A stretch of DNA of 64,000 nucleotides from Archivesica marissinica (GCA_014843695.1 CM026404.1:80050847-80114846), one strand, 5' to 3'. Shown: positions 12,666 to 22,793, numbered from the stretch's first letter. The notes: generated by a model not told the origin, from the sequence alone. Translations and numbers: made by a program.

Positions 12666-12965
12666 CCTAAGATGCACATGTACCACTGGCAATAAGATTA
12701 TCCAACGTGTGACAACACCATGTGGCAAAACAATTACAAACCAACCTCCACACACCCAAGCAGCACTGGCAAAATGTGCTCGTTATTAATATTGAACAGA
12801 CTAGTGGATCCATCATCTAAACATCTATTTTACTGCATGTCGATAGTTTACTGTCTCTTAGTAACGACTACTGCACCTGCCGCCCATCTCGGTAGAAAAG
12901 ATTGAATCGTTATAATTCAAGGATGTTGCTCATTAAAGTTAATTTCTTTCCCCGCTACTTGTAGT

Positions 12966-13214
12966 ACTGAACACAGCATCGTGCAAGCTACTGTACCCGT
13001 ACATACCATGTTTTTATTTTACTGAACACATCATCGTTCAAGCTACTGTACCCTTAAATACCATGTTTTTGTTTAATTTTACTGAACACATCATCGTTCA
13101 AGCTACTGTACCCTTAAATACCATGTTTTGTTTTACTGAACACATCATCGTTCAAGCTACTGTACCCTTAAATACCATGTTTTTGTTTAATTTTACTGAG
13201 CACATCATCGTGCT
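12966..13214. repeat. 54/60-bp tandem repeat, about 4.3 units
   Basis: ACTGAACACATCATCG begins at 12966, 13021, 13081, 13135 and 13195, giving spacings of 55, 60, 54 and 60. The difference is the presence or absence of TTTAAT near the unit end. A detached partial unit (CATGCAAGCTACTGTACC) resumes just after 13386, so the array appears to be interrupted by the segment 13215-13386. Confidence 0.85.
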
Positions 13215-13315
13215 GTTGTGTTTCATTTTAATGAGGGTCGATCCGCACATTATGATCCGACCCCGCCGTGTGCCCCGCACGACTTAGCATGTTATTCAGC
13301 AAGCCTAAAAGACGT

Positions 13316-13386
13316 GTTTCCGTTGCCAAAATGGGCACTTTATCTCTCTGTTTGATTGGTAAAGTGCCCTTTTTGGCAATGGAAAC
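13316..13386. repeat. Long near-perfect hairpin (27-bp arms)
   Basis: Arm 13316-13342 and arm 13360-13386 are complementary at 25 of 27 positions, around a 17-base loop. The arms include TTGCCAAAATGGGCACTTTA and its near reverse complement. This could be a miniature foldback element inserted into the surrounding tandem repeat or, less likely, a small-RNA precursor. Confidence 0.75.
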
Positions 13387-13436
13387 ATCATCATGCAAGC
13401 TACTGTACCATTAAATAGGTAATAAATAGGTTAAAT

Positions 13437-14222
13437 TGTAGCCCCACTACCGGTATTGTAGCCACCACTACCGGTATTGTAGCCCCACTACCGGTATTGT
13501 AGCCACCACCACTACCGGTATTGTAGCCCCCACTACCGGTATTGTAGCCACCACTACCGGTATTGTAGCCCCCACTACCGGTATTGTAGCCCCACTACCG
13601 GTATTGTAGCCCCCACTACCAGTATTGTAGCCACCACTACTGGTATTGTAGCCCCCACTACCGGTATTGTAGCCCCACTACCGGTATTGTAGCCCCCACT
13701 ACCAGTATTGTAGCCCCCACTACCGGTATTGTAGCCACCACTACCGGTATTGTAGCGCTTACTACTGGTATTGTAGCCACCACTACCGGTATTGTAGCCA
13801 GAACTACCGGTATTGTAGCCACCACTACCGGTATTGTAGCCCCCACTACCGGTATTGTAGCCACCACTACCGGTATTGTAGCCCCCACTACCGGTATTGT
13901 AGCATCCACTACCAGTATTGTAGCCCCACTACCGGTATTGTAGCCCCACTACCGATATTGTAGCCCCCACTACCGGTATTGTAGCCCAACTTCCTGTATT
14001 GTAGCCCCCACTACCGGTATTGTAGCCACCACTACCGGTATTGTAGCCACCACTACCGGTATTGTAGCCCCCACTACCGGTATTGTAGCCAGCACTACCG
14101 GTATTGTAGCCACCACTACCGGTATTGTAGCCACCACTACCGGTATTGTAGCCCCCACTACCGGTATTGTAGCCACCACTACCGGTATTGTAGCCACCAC
14201 TACCGGTATTGTAGCCAGCAGC
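13437..14222. repeat. 21-bp ACCGGT minisatellite, about 37 units
   Basis: The unit is CACTACCGGTATTGTAGCCC with one further base (CCC, CCA or short forms). Almost every unit has the palindrome ACCGGT with a CpG. As 21 is divisible by three, minus-strand frames of seven-residue repeats appear; they are not genes. Confidence 0.95.
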
Positions 14223-14508
14223 TTTTATAAATCGTTGTAAAAGTAATTCATGCACATCAGATTATTTGCTATTATCATTTGCTATGGAAACGGTGTGTCA
14301 AACGTAAAACTGACCCGACTCGAAATAGATTACCGTCCATACTCGCCTATAACACGAGTTTTTTACCATAGGAATATGGCCTCAAAGTGGCTTCCCGTCT
14401 TATAAGGGAGTGCTAAAAATAAATTAAAAATATATATAATTGTTGAGACACTAATACTGATTATGTAACGAATACATTTTAGAAATTGTTGGGAAAAGAT
14501 ATGAAGGT
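14223..14508. other. Unannotated spacer
   Basis: Low-information, AT-rich sequence with no recognisable feature. Confidence 0.35.
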
Positions 14509-14662
14509 ATAGAGGATATTTGTGTTTATTAGTGTAAGATATGGTTTTATTTCATCTCATGATCACCGAAATACGTTCCACTCCTGTGGCTAATACAAAT
14601 ATGATGAACACTCGATGAAATAAATTCCAGTCTTACAATAATAAACACAAATGTCCTCTATA
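14509..14662. mobile_element. Foldback element with about 48-bp imperfect arms
   Basis: The left arm (14509-14556) carries ATTTGTGTTTATTAGTGTAAGA and the right arm (about 14614-14662) carries its reverse complement with a few changes. The spacer is about 57 bases. A single arm-like sequence, TCTTACACTAATAAACAC, recurs at 25684, which suggests a dispersed family. Confidence 0.65.
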
Positions 14663-14920
14663 TGTTTCTGAACAAGGAACAGATTTAATCTGACGTGTGA
14701 TGACACTTAATTAGCGTTTTGACAAATGCGATGATAAATTGTACCGTATCAATTACAACTGTATGTAGATGTATATAGTTCATGTTTATCGTTTGTACGT
14801 GTAATTACTAGAAAATGTGTTTACATTTAAGCTATGCGGTTAACCAGTTAGTAATTCTTACCGGTTTTGACATCCCTATGAAATTAAAATGTTAATCGGT
14901 TACCATTTATTTAACTATCT

Positions 14921-15026
14921 GGCGGCTCACCAACAGGCCATATCAGAATGAACCCCTGACGAGTTCGAATCTTTGACTTCCCGCTCCGTAGGCGAGTGCC
15001 TTAACCACTAGGCCACGGAGACGCCT
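14921..15026 (-). mobile_element. tRNA-derived SINE head, minus strand
   Basis: On the minus strand, TGGCCTAGTGGTTAAGGCAC matches box A and GATTCGAACTC (14961-14971) matches box B. The spacing is tRNA-like but no clean acceptor stem closes it, so a SINE head or tRNA relic is preferred. Confidence 0.6.
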
Positions 15027-15530
15027 GCCTATATGTATGTTTAATGTATCTGCTGATGATCGATTCCTATTTGAGGCAATGCCTTAGTTCATATTACAAA
15101 ACCTGTGTAGATAGATGATAGATTCCATCATTACGAGTGTCTCTTGTTTGACTTTGTGAACAACTTTCTGGAATGATTTTTCTTCACTTTTTGGTTCTAA
15201 CAGTATGTTTCCCACGGTGATTTATTGCTGAACTCGCACAAAGGAATCAAGTAGGATCCGAATTCCTTATGATTTCCGGTGAGAAAAATGACATATCATG
15301 TTCAAAAGTGAAAAATCATCTAAAAGCAAGGAGCAAAGGCCATTTAGTTGCCAATTAAATTAATAAACGCTAATTTGTTACCAATTAAGAAGGAACGCAA
15401 GATAGTCCGGATTCTAGTAGTCAATGCAATCATACCCAATTATCTTGCTAGATTTCTCATTAACTTTAATGACATTTCATATTGCTCCAATACTTTGATG
15501 GAGATTAGAGCCTACATCAATTAACCCTTT
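15027..15530. other. Unannotated spacer
   Basis: No open frame of note, tandem array or element end was seen. Confidence 0.4.
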
Positions 15531-15746
15531 CAACCCCACAGGCCTCTAAATAGGCTTATGAAAAGTGTAGATCCAGATGAGCCGGCTCGTGATGAGCCGT
15601 CTCATCAGGATCTGCACTTTTTTGCCAGTAATAATTATTACTATTTTTATAAATGAACTGGTCCAAAGGTAATTTTCTTATTAATTTATTGGTCTGAAAA
15701 TATCACGCACCAGTCCATGTCAGTTACTTGGGGTTGAAAGGGTTAA
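15531..15746 (+). mobile_element. TTAA palindromic MITE, family B (copy 1)
   Basis: It starts TTAACCCTTTCAACCCCA and ends ...GGTTGAAAGGGTTAA. The centre is a long palindrome: GATCCAGATGAGCCGGCTC facing GAGCCGTCTCATCAGGATC. The TTAA at both edges matches the target site used by piggyBac-type transposases, so it may be mobilised by one. That link is inference. It has no open frame. Confidence 0.85.
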
Positions 15747-16422
15747 TTAATGTACTGTTTCAAAATATTTTCTAGCCTGTTGATATATTTTGCCTGGTCA
15801 GTCAAATAAATATATTTTAACACCGAGACTATTAATAATTATTGGGCCGTATTGAGTTTCTGATCATATCAACGCCTGGGGAAACTGGACGGATTGTCGG
15901 TGTAATTATTGACTAGCATTAATCCTATTATAGGCCTATTAGCATGTGACTTATTAATGACGTACTTGAATCGAAAGCGAGGCACTGCAATGGTGATTAA
16001 ACTGTATAATTGGCCGCCAGTGTTTACGGGTCAACGGAACGGTAAATAGTTTTAAAAAGTACAATGTGCGTCTGACTTGACATATTTACTCAATATCGAT
16101 CCATTACCATCTAAATGTAATATTTAAAATCCGCCATCTCGTCGATATAACACAGAAACGGGACATTATATGTTTGCAATGTAAACGAGTCTACGGGAGC
16201 ATTTGTGTATATGATCGTGTATAATCGTGCCTGTTCGGCGATTTCCGATAGAATTCCGTTAATATATTTAGTGATATTATCTTGTAGAGAAGAGTTGTCG
16301 TTTATGAGGGTGTAAGTAGATGGCGCTACGATCAGAAATCCAGTTTCCCCTAGCTGTAATTTTGCCAGAAGTTAAAAATCGACAGACTGGAACCCAGGCT
16401 ATCTTCAACCATATAAGTTGTT
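15747..16422. other. Spacer between two family B MITEs
   Basis: AT-rich sequence with no recognisable gene or further element. Confidence 0.4.
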
Positions 16423-16640
16423 TCACCCATTCAACACCAAGTAACTGACATGGACTGGTGCATGATATTTTTAGACCAATAAATTATTCAGAAAATTACA
16501 TATAGACCAGTTTATTTATCAAAATGGGTAATTTAGTCGAATAGTAATATTACTGGAAGTGCAGATCCTGATGAGGCTGGCTCATCTGGATCTACACTTA
16601 TTGTAAGCCTATTTAGATGTATGTAGTGTTGAAAGGTTTG
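16423..16640 (-). mobile_element. TTAA palindromic MITE, family B (copy 2, diverged)
   Basis: It is in inverse orientation to copy 1: ACCCATTCAACACCAAGTAA at the left, TGTTGAAAGG at the right. The central palindrome is partly deleted (GATGAGGCTGGCTCATCTGG). The edges no longer show TTAA, so it looks older than copies 1, 3 and 5. Confidence 0.8.
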
Positions 16641-16907
16641 TAAGGATGTCGGAACATTGAACCAGTAGTCACATGATTGAATTCATGACTTGCTTTGTAC
16701 AACAGACATAAAAAGTAATTCTAGCTTTATTCCATAATATGTTTCTTGGGTATTTTCTGTTTTAATAATAGGAATATCCAATTTATAACTACATGTATAC
16801 AAAGGAACAACAATCTGTCCATGAATAGGAACAATTATAACTCTCTGCATGCTGGGTAATAAAGGTATAAAAATTGTAGCAGCCAACAATTGTTAATTAT
16901 TTTTTCT

Positions 16908-17090
16908 TATGTTTCTCCCCAAAGGGGGAGGGGAGATATTGTTTTTGCCTGTGCCATCTGTCTGTCCATTCATCCATCCAATTTAGCTTCATCTCCATAA
17001 CCTCTTGTTGGATTTTCACCAATCTTGGCAGAAACCATCGGTATGATGTCCAGTTGTGCATATTGTAACAATGTTCCAGTGGGATAATTC
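16908..17090. repeat. Dispersed repeat fragment
   Basis: It begins near CCCCAAAGGGGGAGGGG and includes GTCTGTCCATTCATCCATCC and a TTTTCACCAATCTTGGCAG phrase. A related TCCAATCTTCACCAAACTTG phrase is at 23620. It abuts the SINE at 17091. Confidence 0.5.
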
Positions 17091-17300
17091 TGTGTGTGTT
17101 TTACGTTTATTTATGGTCACCATATGAGCGAGCGATGCCTCCTGAAGAGATTAGTCATTTTAGATTTTACCATTCCAGAGTCTCCTCTGGGTCTTACGTG
17201 GACAGTGTACAGCACCGACACGAGACCTCAGTTTAAAGTCCCATCTGAAAGACTGTTAATTTTATTAGGGTCAGACGGGGGATCGAACCTGAGATCATTT
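17091..17300 (-). mobile_element. SINE family 1, minus strand (tRNA head incomplete)
   Basis: Minus-strand text matches the complete copy at 24268: a box B remnant (GATCGAACCTGAGATC is the reverse-complement side), then TTTAAAGTCCCATCTGAAAG and CAGCACCGACACGAGACCTC, and an end at TTACGTTTATTTAT. The middle is shortened relative to 26211-26506. A 121-codon plus-strand open frame over it is fortuitous. Confidence 0.8.
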
Positions 17301-17564
17301 GAACAATTTATAACACAATGCTTGTCCATGCTTCATCTCCAAAACTTCATAATATACTACATATCACTACATATATTACATTTTTCTATTACTCCACTGA
17401 AGCACAGTGAGTGGGGAAACGTACGTTTGTTTCAAAAACAATTTCTAGTTTATAAATGAAAACTAGAAATTTACACGAAATATTTGACTAACATTTTCAC
17501 CATTAACATACAAACAGTTAATTGGGTAGCCACATTGGTACGTCCGTCCGTCCATCCATCAACC

Positions 17565-17809
17565 TTAACTCTTTCAACACCAAGTAACTGACATGGACTG
17601 GTCCATGACATTTTTAGACCAATTAAATTAATAAGAAAATTACATTTGGATCAGTTCATTTATCAAAATGGGTAAATTATTTTCTAAAAATTGTAATATT
17701 ACTTGCAAAAAGTGCAGATCCTGATGAGACGGCTCGTCACGAGCCGGCTCATCTGGATCTACACTTTTTTGTAAGCCAATTTAGAGGTCTGTGGTGTTGA
17801 AAGGGTTAA
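17565..17809 (-). mobile_element. TTAA palindromic MITE, family B (copy 3)
   Basis: Edges are TTAACTCTTTCAACACCAAG and GGTGTTGAAAGGGTTAA. The central palindrome is intact (GATCCTGATGAGACGGCTC / GAGCCGGCTCATCTGGATC). It is inverted relative to copy 1. Confidence 0.85.
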
Positions 17810-17878
17810 AATGCCTTGTAAATATATAGCAAGGTCACTTTAGTGTAATACTGGTTTTGTAACGAGCACGATTACATG

Positions 17879-18085
17879 ATGGGGACTCCATGGCTGAGTA
17901 GTTACACTTGCCCCTCACCGTTGCTGGTCCGATTCCCACTGGAGGTCGAATTCTTTCAAGTGAGGAAGCTATCCAGCTGGCTTGCGGAAGGTTGGTGGTT
18001 CTACCAGGGTGCTAAGGAGGGGCACCCAGTGTCTTCATCCACCAATAATAGCCTAAACTGTTGGTGTGATTCCAAAAAACAAACA
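17879..18085 (+). mobile_element. SINE family 2
   Basis: A tRNA-like head (CATGGCTGAGTAGTTACAC as a box A relic, GGTCCGATTCCCACTGG as a box B relic) is followed by a body with AGCTGGCTTGCGGAAGG, GGTTCTACCAGGG and AATAATAG. The end is GTGTGATTCCAAAAAACAAA. The body recurs at 22366-22582. Its 3' end runs directly into the 26-bp minisatellite. Confidence 0.75.
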
Positions 18086-18652
18086 ATTAATTGAACAATT
18101 AAAGTCATATATCATTTTGAACAATTAAAGTCATATATCATTTTGAATAATTAGTCATATATCATTTTGAACAATTAAAGTCATATATCATTTTGAATAA
18201 TTAAAGTCATATATCATTTTGAATAATTAAAGTCATATATCATTTTGAATAATTAAAGTCATATATCATTTTGACCAATTAAAGTCATATATCATTTTGA
18301 CCAATTAAAGTCATATATCATTTTGAATAATTAAAGTCATATATCATTTTGAATAATTAAAGTCATATATCATTTTGAATAATTAAAGTCATATATCATT
18401 TTGACCAATTAAAGTCATATATCATTTTGAACAATTAAAGTCATATATCATTTTGAATAATTAAAATCATATATCATTTTGACCAATTAAAGTCATATAT
18501 CATTTTGAATAATTAAAATCATATATCATTTTGACCAATTAAAGTCATATATCATTTTGAACAATTAGTCATATATCATTTTGAATAATTAAAGTCATAT
18601 ATCATTTTGAATAATTAAAGTCATATATCATTTTGAATAATTAAAGTCATAT
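18086..18652. repeat. 26-bp AT-rich minisatellite, about 22 units
   Basis: The unit is AATTAAAGTCATATATCATT plus TTGAAC, with TTGAAT and TTGACC forms. A few units lack AAAG or have AAAATC. It starts at the 3' tail of the family 2 SINE, whose AACAATTAATTGAACAATTA resembles the unit junction. Confidence 0.93.
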
Positions 18653-18922
18653 CAAGTAAAGAGTTGTAAGCACTGGCAAAAATGTTAGAACATTGTTCAA
18701 ACCACAGGCCATATAAACACTTGTACTACCTGGGATTAACTATGAATGATGATGCTGGTTCATGTCGCATGCGATATTCTCCTAAAACTGAGCAAAACTA
18801 TTTTCATTTATATCTGTTTTCTTCAGTTGCCACGCATACAGTGTAATTGTAGTTGAAGAGGCGTCTTAGAATGTCCTCATTTACAGCGGTGTTCGCAAAA
18901 CCTCTAAAAACTGAATGGTGTA

Positions 18923-19070
18923 TACAGTCAAACATGCGTTAATGGTTACTGTACCTCTATTAAGCAGCCAGTTTTCAGATTTCCAATATGGTACTTTGTT
19001 ACATTTGACCTCTATTAAGCAGCCACCTGTGATTCCTTTGGCTGGCTGCTTAAGAACGTGTTTGACTGTA
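18923..19070. mobile_element. Palindromic MITE, family A (copy 2)
   Basis: It starts TACAGTCAAACATGCGTTAA and ends TTAAGAACGTGTTTGACTGT, with internal ATTAAGCAGCCA blocks and GGCTGGCTGCTTAAG. Both terminal TACAGTC / GACTGTA ends are present. It is non-coding. Confidence 0.8.
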
Positions 19071-19172
19071 TATTTGTTTCTTTCATTTTATGATCAAATT
19101 ATATTTCATCGAATATTTCAAATGTTCATTCGGTGAAATATAACATGAGATTCTAGATAAACAAGGGTCACA

Positions 19173-19252
19173 AGATGAAGAAATTCTTGATACACAATAA
19201 TTATATAGTACAAGAAATTCTTGATATACAATATATAGTACAAGAAATTCTT
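19173..19252. repeat. Short tandem repeat with AAGAAATTCTTGATA
   Basis: AAGAAATTCTTGATA recurs at about 31-38 base spacing, joined by ACAATATATAGTAC-type text. AAGAATTTCTT-like symmetry makes each unit weakly palindromic. The same array continues after the SINE (19517) and after the LINE (21537), so it was the host site for both insertions. Confidence 0.75.
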
Positions 19253-19516
19253 TACCGTCCACCTCCGTGGTCGAGTGGTTAAGGTCGCTGACTTGTATAC
19301 CACTGTAACCTATCATCACTGATGGTCACGGGTTCGAGCCCTGCTCAGGCCATGTCTCATTTATATGAAAAAGTTGGCAGTTTCTTACGGAGGTTGGTGC
19401 ACCCAAGTACTGGTTAACCGCTGGAGCCTGCCCAGGAAAGGTGTTGTTAGGTAAACTGCCCGCCGGCGATATAGCCCAAAATGGTGCTGATGCAGGCGTA
19501 AAACCCGAAATATATA
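19253..19516 (+). mobile_element. Complete SINE, family 3, with target-site duplication
   Basis: The tRNA-like head has CGTGGTCGAGTGGTTAAGG (box A) and ACGGGTTCGAGCCCTG (box B). The body has AAGTTGGCAGTTTCTTACGG and a 3' part with GATATAGCCCAAAATGGTGC. The 13-base ACAAGAAATTCTT lies immediately before (19240-19252) and after (19517-19529), a clean target-site duplication typical of LINE-mediated SINE insertion. A 3' copy is at 35213-35391. Confidence 0.88.
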
Positions 19517-19534
19517 ACAAGAAATTCTTGATAT

Positions 19535-21536
19535 ATTATTATTATTATACCATATTTATATAGCGCCTTTATCATATAAAAATTATACGTTCAAAAGCGC
19601 TTTACATGTTCATGTAACAATTAACACATATAGAATAAAAAGTACAAAAATAGAAGTCAAGTGGTAAAAGTACAGATAAACCTTATACTTAAAATAATGA
19701 TTGCAATTTACAGATAAAGTTTAAGAACAAATACAAAAGGACATAATAATAAAACAAAAAGTATTTCAACATTACAATATGAAGTAAAATAAATCTATTT
19801 TACATAGATAAACAAAAGTCATTTTAGCAGTGATAAAAAACATGTATATCCGAAATTAAATAAGTGTAGTTACAAATCCAAAATAATTAATAATATGTTA
19901 TATACACACAGTCACTTTATGCACGTCCAGAGTATTGTCGAACATTAATCTCCATGTGCTTGCACAAAAAAGTGAGTTTTCAATGATCTTTTGAATAAAC
20001 ACAATGTCTCAGAGTCTCTTATTCCTGGTGGTAACGCATTCCATAATTTCGGCGCAGCTGTTCCGAAACTCCTGTCTCCGTATGTTACTGTTCGATTTGT
20101 TGGTGTCACGAGTCGAAGTGAGCTATTCTTTGATCTTAAGTTTCGTGTTGGTTGATATACACTCATGAGGTTAGTGATATACTCCGGTGCCTGATGATGT
20201 AGTGCTTTGTAGGTCAGAGTAAGGATCTTGTAATGGACCCTGTATTGTATTGGCAGCCAATGGAGCTCCTTCAGGATTGGAGACACGTGATCGTATCGGG
20301 ACGTTTTTGTAATTAGGCGCGCTGCTGTATTCTGGACGTTCTGTAATTTGTTCAGAATTGTATTTGGTACCCCAGTCAGCAGCATATTACAATAGTCTAA
20401 CCGTGATGTAACTAATGAGTTGACTAGAGTTTTTGTTGCATCAGCTGTTAGGAATTTTCTAATATGACCGATTTGCCGTATTTGGCCATAGCAGGACCTG
20501 CAGACAGAGTTGACATGCTGCTCCATGTTCAGCCTTGAGTCGAGCATTGCCCCAAGGTTTCTAACACATGAAGATGGTTCAACTGTGGAGTTTCCAACAG
20601 TTACTGACATGTTTTCAATCATTTTGGCATTTTGGTTTGAAGCGAAAACGATAACTTCTGTTTTGTCAGAGTTCAATTTTAGCATATTGTTATGCATCCA
20701 AGATACAATTTCCTGAAGACAGCTTTCAATGCGGTGTATTGTTTCTGTTTGACATAGATTGTCTGTTGGTTTGAAAGATAGGTATAGTTGTGAATCGTCA
20801 GCATAGAAATGATGGTGAAGTCCATGCCTTTTGCAAATAGAACCAACAGGTTTTGTATACATTGTATAAAATTTTGGACCCAACACTGATCCTTGGGGCA
20901 CACTGAAATGCATGTTAACTGGTTTTGAACGTTTGTCATCAATGCACACAGTTTGACTACGATCGGTCAAATATGATCGTATCCATGAGAGAGGTTGGTC
21001 AGTAATACCAAAATGGTGTTCCAGGCGGTGTAGCAGCGTGTAGTGATCAATTGTATCGAATGCAGCTGACAGATCGAGTAGAACTAATATTGTAACATTG
21101 TTCTGGTCCAGTGATTGAAGGATGTCATGTTGAACTTTCAGTAATGCGGTTTCTGTTGAATGTAATTTTCTGTATGCTGATTGATACTCTTCATGGAGAT
21201 TGTTTTGTGTCAAATGTTCTTCAATGCGAGAGCTGACTACTTTTTCTAGAATCTTTGAGATATAAGGTAGATTTGATACAGGTCTGTAGTTTTTAAGTGT
21301 GTTTTCATCAAGACTTGGTTTTTTCAAAAGTGGTCGTACATGAGAGCTTTTGAAAGACTTTGGTACATTGGAAGTTTCCATAGATATATTTACAATCTTT
21401 GTCAATATAGGTAAAAGTTCTGTCAAGCAAGATTTCAGGAGCCAAGTCGGGATTGGATCAAGCTCGCAGGATTTATTTGGTGAACGAACTATCAGTTTTT
21501 TTACTTCCTCCTCTGATGCGGGACTGAGTTCTAGCA
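19535..21536 (-). mobile_element. 5'-truncated non-LTR retrotransposon (CR1/L2 group)
   Basis: On the minus strand the element has a reverse transcriptase frame, a 3' untranslated region with AAAGCGCTTTTGAACG and GGCGCTATATAAATATGG, and a (TAA)n tail at its 3' end. The 5' end stops inside the tandem repeat at about 21537, with no endonuclease region, so it is a typical 5' truncation. Removing the element restores the AAGAAATTCTTGATATAC repeat, which shows where it inserted. The GCGC(C)...AAGCGC tail style is known from CR1/L2-type LINEs and SINEs that share their tails. Confidence 0.88.
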
Positions 21537-21555
21537 TATACAATATATAGTACAA
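19945..21555 (-). CDS. Reverse transcriptase, C-terminal part of LINE ORF2
   Basis: A 536-codon frame encodes a non-LTR retrotransposon reverse transcriptase, which would copy element RNA at a nicked target. Visible motifs: [18 protein letters not shown] at residues 89-106; the A-motif [11 protein letters not shown] at 160-170 with its aspartates; VPQGSVLGP at 219-227; the catalytic YADD at 251-254; and [11 protein letters not shown] at 294-304. The C-terminal [14 protein letters not shown] (384-397) and ELHWLP (430-435) are typical of CR1/L2-group elements. The first roughly nine residues, including the start Met, come from the host tandem repeat, so the true start is lost upstream along with the endonuclease domain. 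The frame has no internal stop, so the insertion is fairly young, but it is a dead copy. Confidence 0.9.
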   Translation of the reverse strand: MYYILYMLELSPASEEEVKKLIVRSPNKSCELDPIPTWLLKSCLTELLPILTKIVNISMETSNVPKSFKSSHVRPLLKKPSLDENTLKNYRPVSNLPYISKILEKVVSSRIEEHLTQNNLHEEYQSAYRKLHSTETALLKVQHDILQSLDQNNVTILVLLDLSAAFDTIDHYTLLHRLEHHFGITDQPLSWIRSYLTDRSQTVCIDDKRSKPVNMHFSVPQGSVLGPKFYTMYTKPVGSICKRHGLHHHFYADDSQLYLSFKPTDNLCQTETIHRIESCLQEIVSWMHNNMLKLNSDKTEVIVFASNQNAKMIENMSVTVGNSTVEPSSCVRNLGAMLDSRLNMEQHVNSVCRSCYGQIRQIGHIRKFLTADATKTLVNSLVTSRLDYCNMLLTGVPNTILNKLQNVQNTAARLITKTSRYDHVSPILKELHWLPIQYRVHYKILTLTYKALHHQAPEYITNLMSVYQPTRNLRSKNSSLRLVTPTNRTVTYGDRSFGTAAPKLWNALPPGIRDSETLCLFKRSLKTHFFVQAHGD

Positions 21556-21567
21556 GAAATTCTTGAT

Positions 21568-22040
21568 ATACAGTACAGTACCAGGGTATGTTTCATCTAT
21601 GAATGATGCTCATAGAATGCTGACCAGAATCTGTTTGCCTTGTGACCTATGTCTCGATATATAGTACAGTACCGGGGTATGTTTCATCTATGAATGATGC
21701 TCATAGAATGCTGACCAGAATCTGTTTGCCTTGTGACCTATGTCTCGATATATAGTACAGTACCAGGGTATGTTTCATCTATGAATGATGCTCATAGAAT
21801 GCTGACTAGAATCTGTTTGCCTTGTGACCTATGTCTTGAAATATAGTACAGTATCGGGGTATGTTTCATCTATGAATGATGCTCATAGAATGCTGACCAG
21901 AATCTGTTTGCCTTGTGACCTATGTCTCGATATATAGTACAGTACCAGGGTATGTTTTTTTTAACTTTTGTTTCATCTATGAATGATGCTCATAGAATGC
22001 TGACCAGAATCTGTTTGCCTTGTGACCTATGTCAGCAGCT
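21568..22040. repeat. 91-bp tandem repeat, about 5 units
   Basis: The phrase CC(A/G)GGGTATG recurs at 21581, 21672, 21763, 21854 and 21945, exactly 91 bases apart. Each unit holds TCATCTATGAATGATGCTCA and CTGTTTGCCTTGTGACCTAT. The final unit has a T-rich insertion after TATGTTT. Confidence 0.95.
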
Positions 22041-22365
22041 ATGATTGAATGGAGTACCTTTAACTCGTAGTTTGTTTTATTTTCATAATGATTCTTATTA
22101 GAATGTTCTAAGATAAGGCAAATTTCTGTTGCTTGACCGAGTTACCGGAGCCGTTATATTGATGTATATGCGTGACATAGGTTGTACTGAGATAATTGTA
22201 TCTGTTATAACGCCCCTATTAGGAGAAGAATAGGAGTCTATCTCCTCTACAATCTGTAATTAAATCGGGTGTACTTTACTGCAGTTAACTCTTCCAATAA
22301 TTGCTCTCATTTATTTAGATCTGTGGCCAAATGTTAGTCATCGTTGACTTCAAATAACTTAATTG
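22041..22365. other. Unannotated spacer
   Basis: No recognised element or open frame was seen in this stretch. Confidence 0.4.
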
Positions 22366-22582
22366 CCACTGTCGGTTTGAATCCCCACTCGGGATAATGT
22401 CAAAAATATTGAATGTCGAGAAGCAATCCCAACTGGCTAGTGGAAGGTCGGTGGTTCTACCTGGGTGTGCTTGAAATACTACGCGGAGGGGCACTCGGGA
22501 TCTTCCTCCAATAATAGTAGAGATAGAGTTGCCATAATATTATGACTTGGTATAAGTTGTTGGTGCGATCCCAAAAAAACAT
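22366..22582 (+). mobile_element. SINE family 2 (second copy)
   Basis: It shares with 17879-18085 the series CGGTTTGAATCCCCACT, AACTGGCTAGTGGAAGG, CGGTGGTTCTACC, GGGGCACTCGGGATCTTCC and the end GTTGGTGCGATCCCAAAAAA. The tRNA head is truncated before box B. It carries extra internal bases (TTGAAATACTACG). Its A-rich 3' end abuts the MITE at 22585. Confidence 0.75.
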
Positions 22583-22584
22583 TT

Positions 22585-22793
22585 TTAACCCGTAACCTGC
22601 CGAATAAATTGGACAGCATGTGCAAACAACATAGATCCAGATAAGCTGCAGCGTAGCGCCGCGTTTGACCAGAATCTATGTTGTTTGCTATTCAGAATTT
22701 GTTTTAGCTCCACTATCCGTTTTGTGCTGTCTGATCTGTCTCTATGCTGATTGCAAAAGCGACTTTAGTCGTGATTGGTAGGTTACAGGTTAA
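22585..22793 (+). mobile_element. TTAA MITE, family C (copy 1)
   Basis: It starts TTAACCCGTAACCTGCCGAA and ends GGTAGGTTACAGGTTAA. Internally, AACAACATAGATCCAGAT pairs with AGAATCTATGTTGTTTGC. TTAA at both edges suggests the same class of target site as family B. A minus-strand relative is at 34014-34199. Confidence 0.8.

Noticed and set aside
13658..14255. Minus-strand seven-residue repeat proteins (ATIPVVG / YNTGSGG)
   Set aside because: The 21-bp unit is a multiple of three, so frames stay open without selection; the two frames differ only in register.
17094..17459. 121-codon plus-strand open frame
   Set aside because: It runs antisense through a family 1 SINE and ends in AT-rich sequence.
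19253..19350. tRNA gene with a long variable arm (Leu/Ser type)
   Set aside because: The head is followed by a SINE body and the whole unit is flanked by a 13-base target-site duplication.
20510..21550. Small open frames overlapping the LINE on other frames and strand
   Set aside because: They are shadows of the reverse transcriptase frame.
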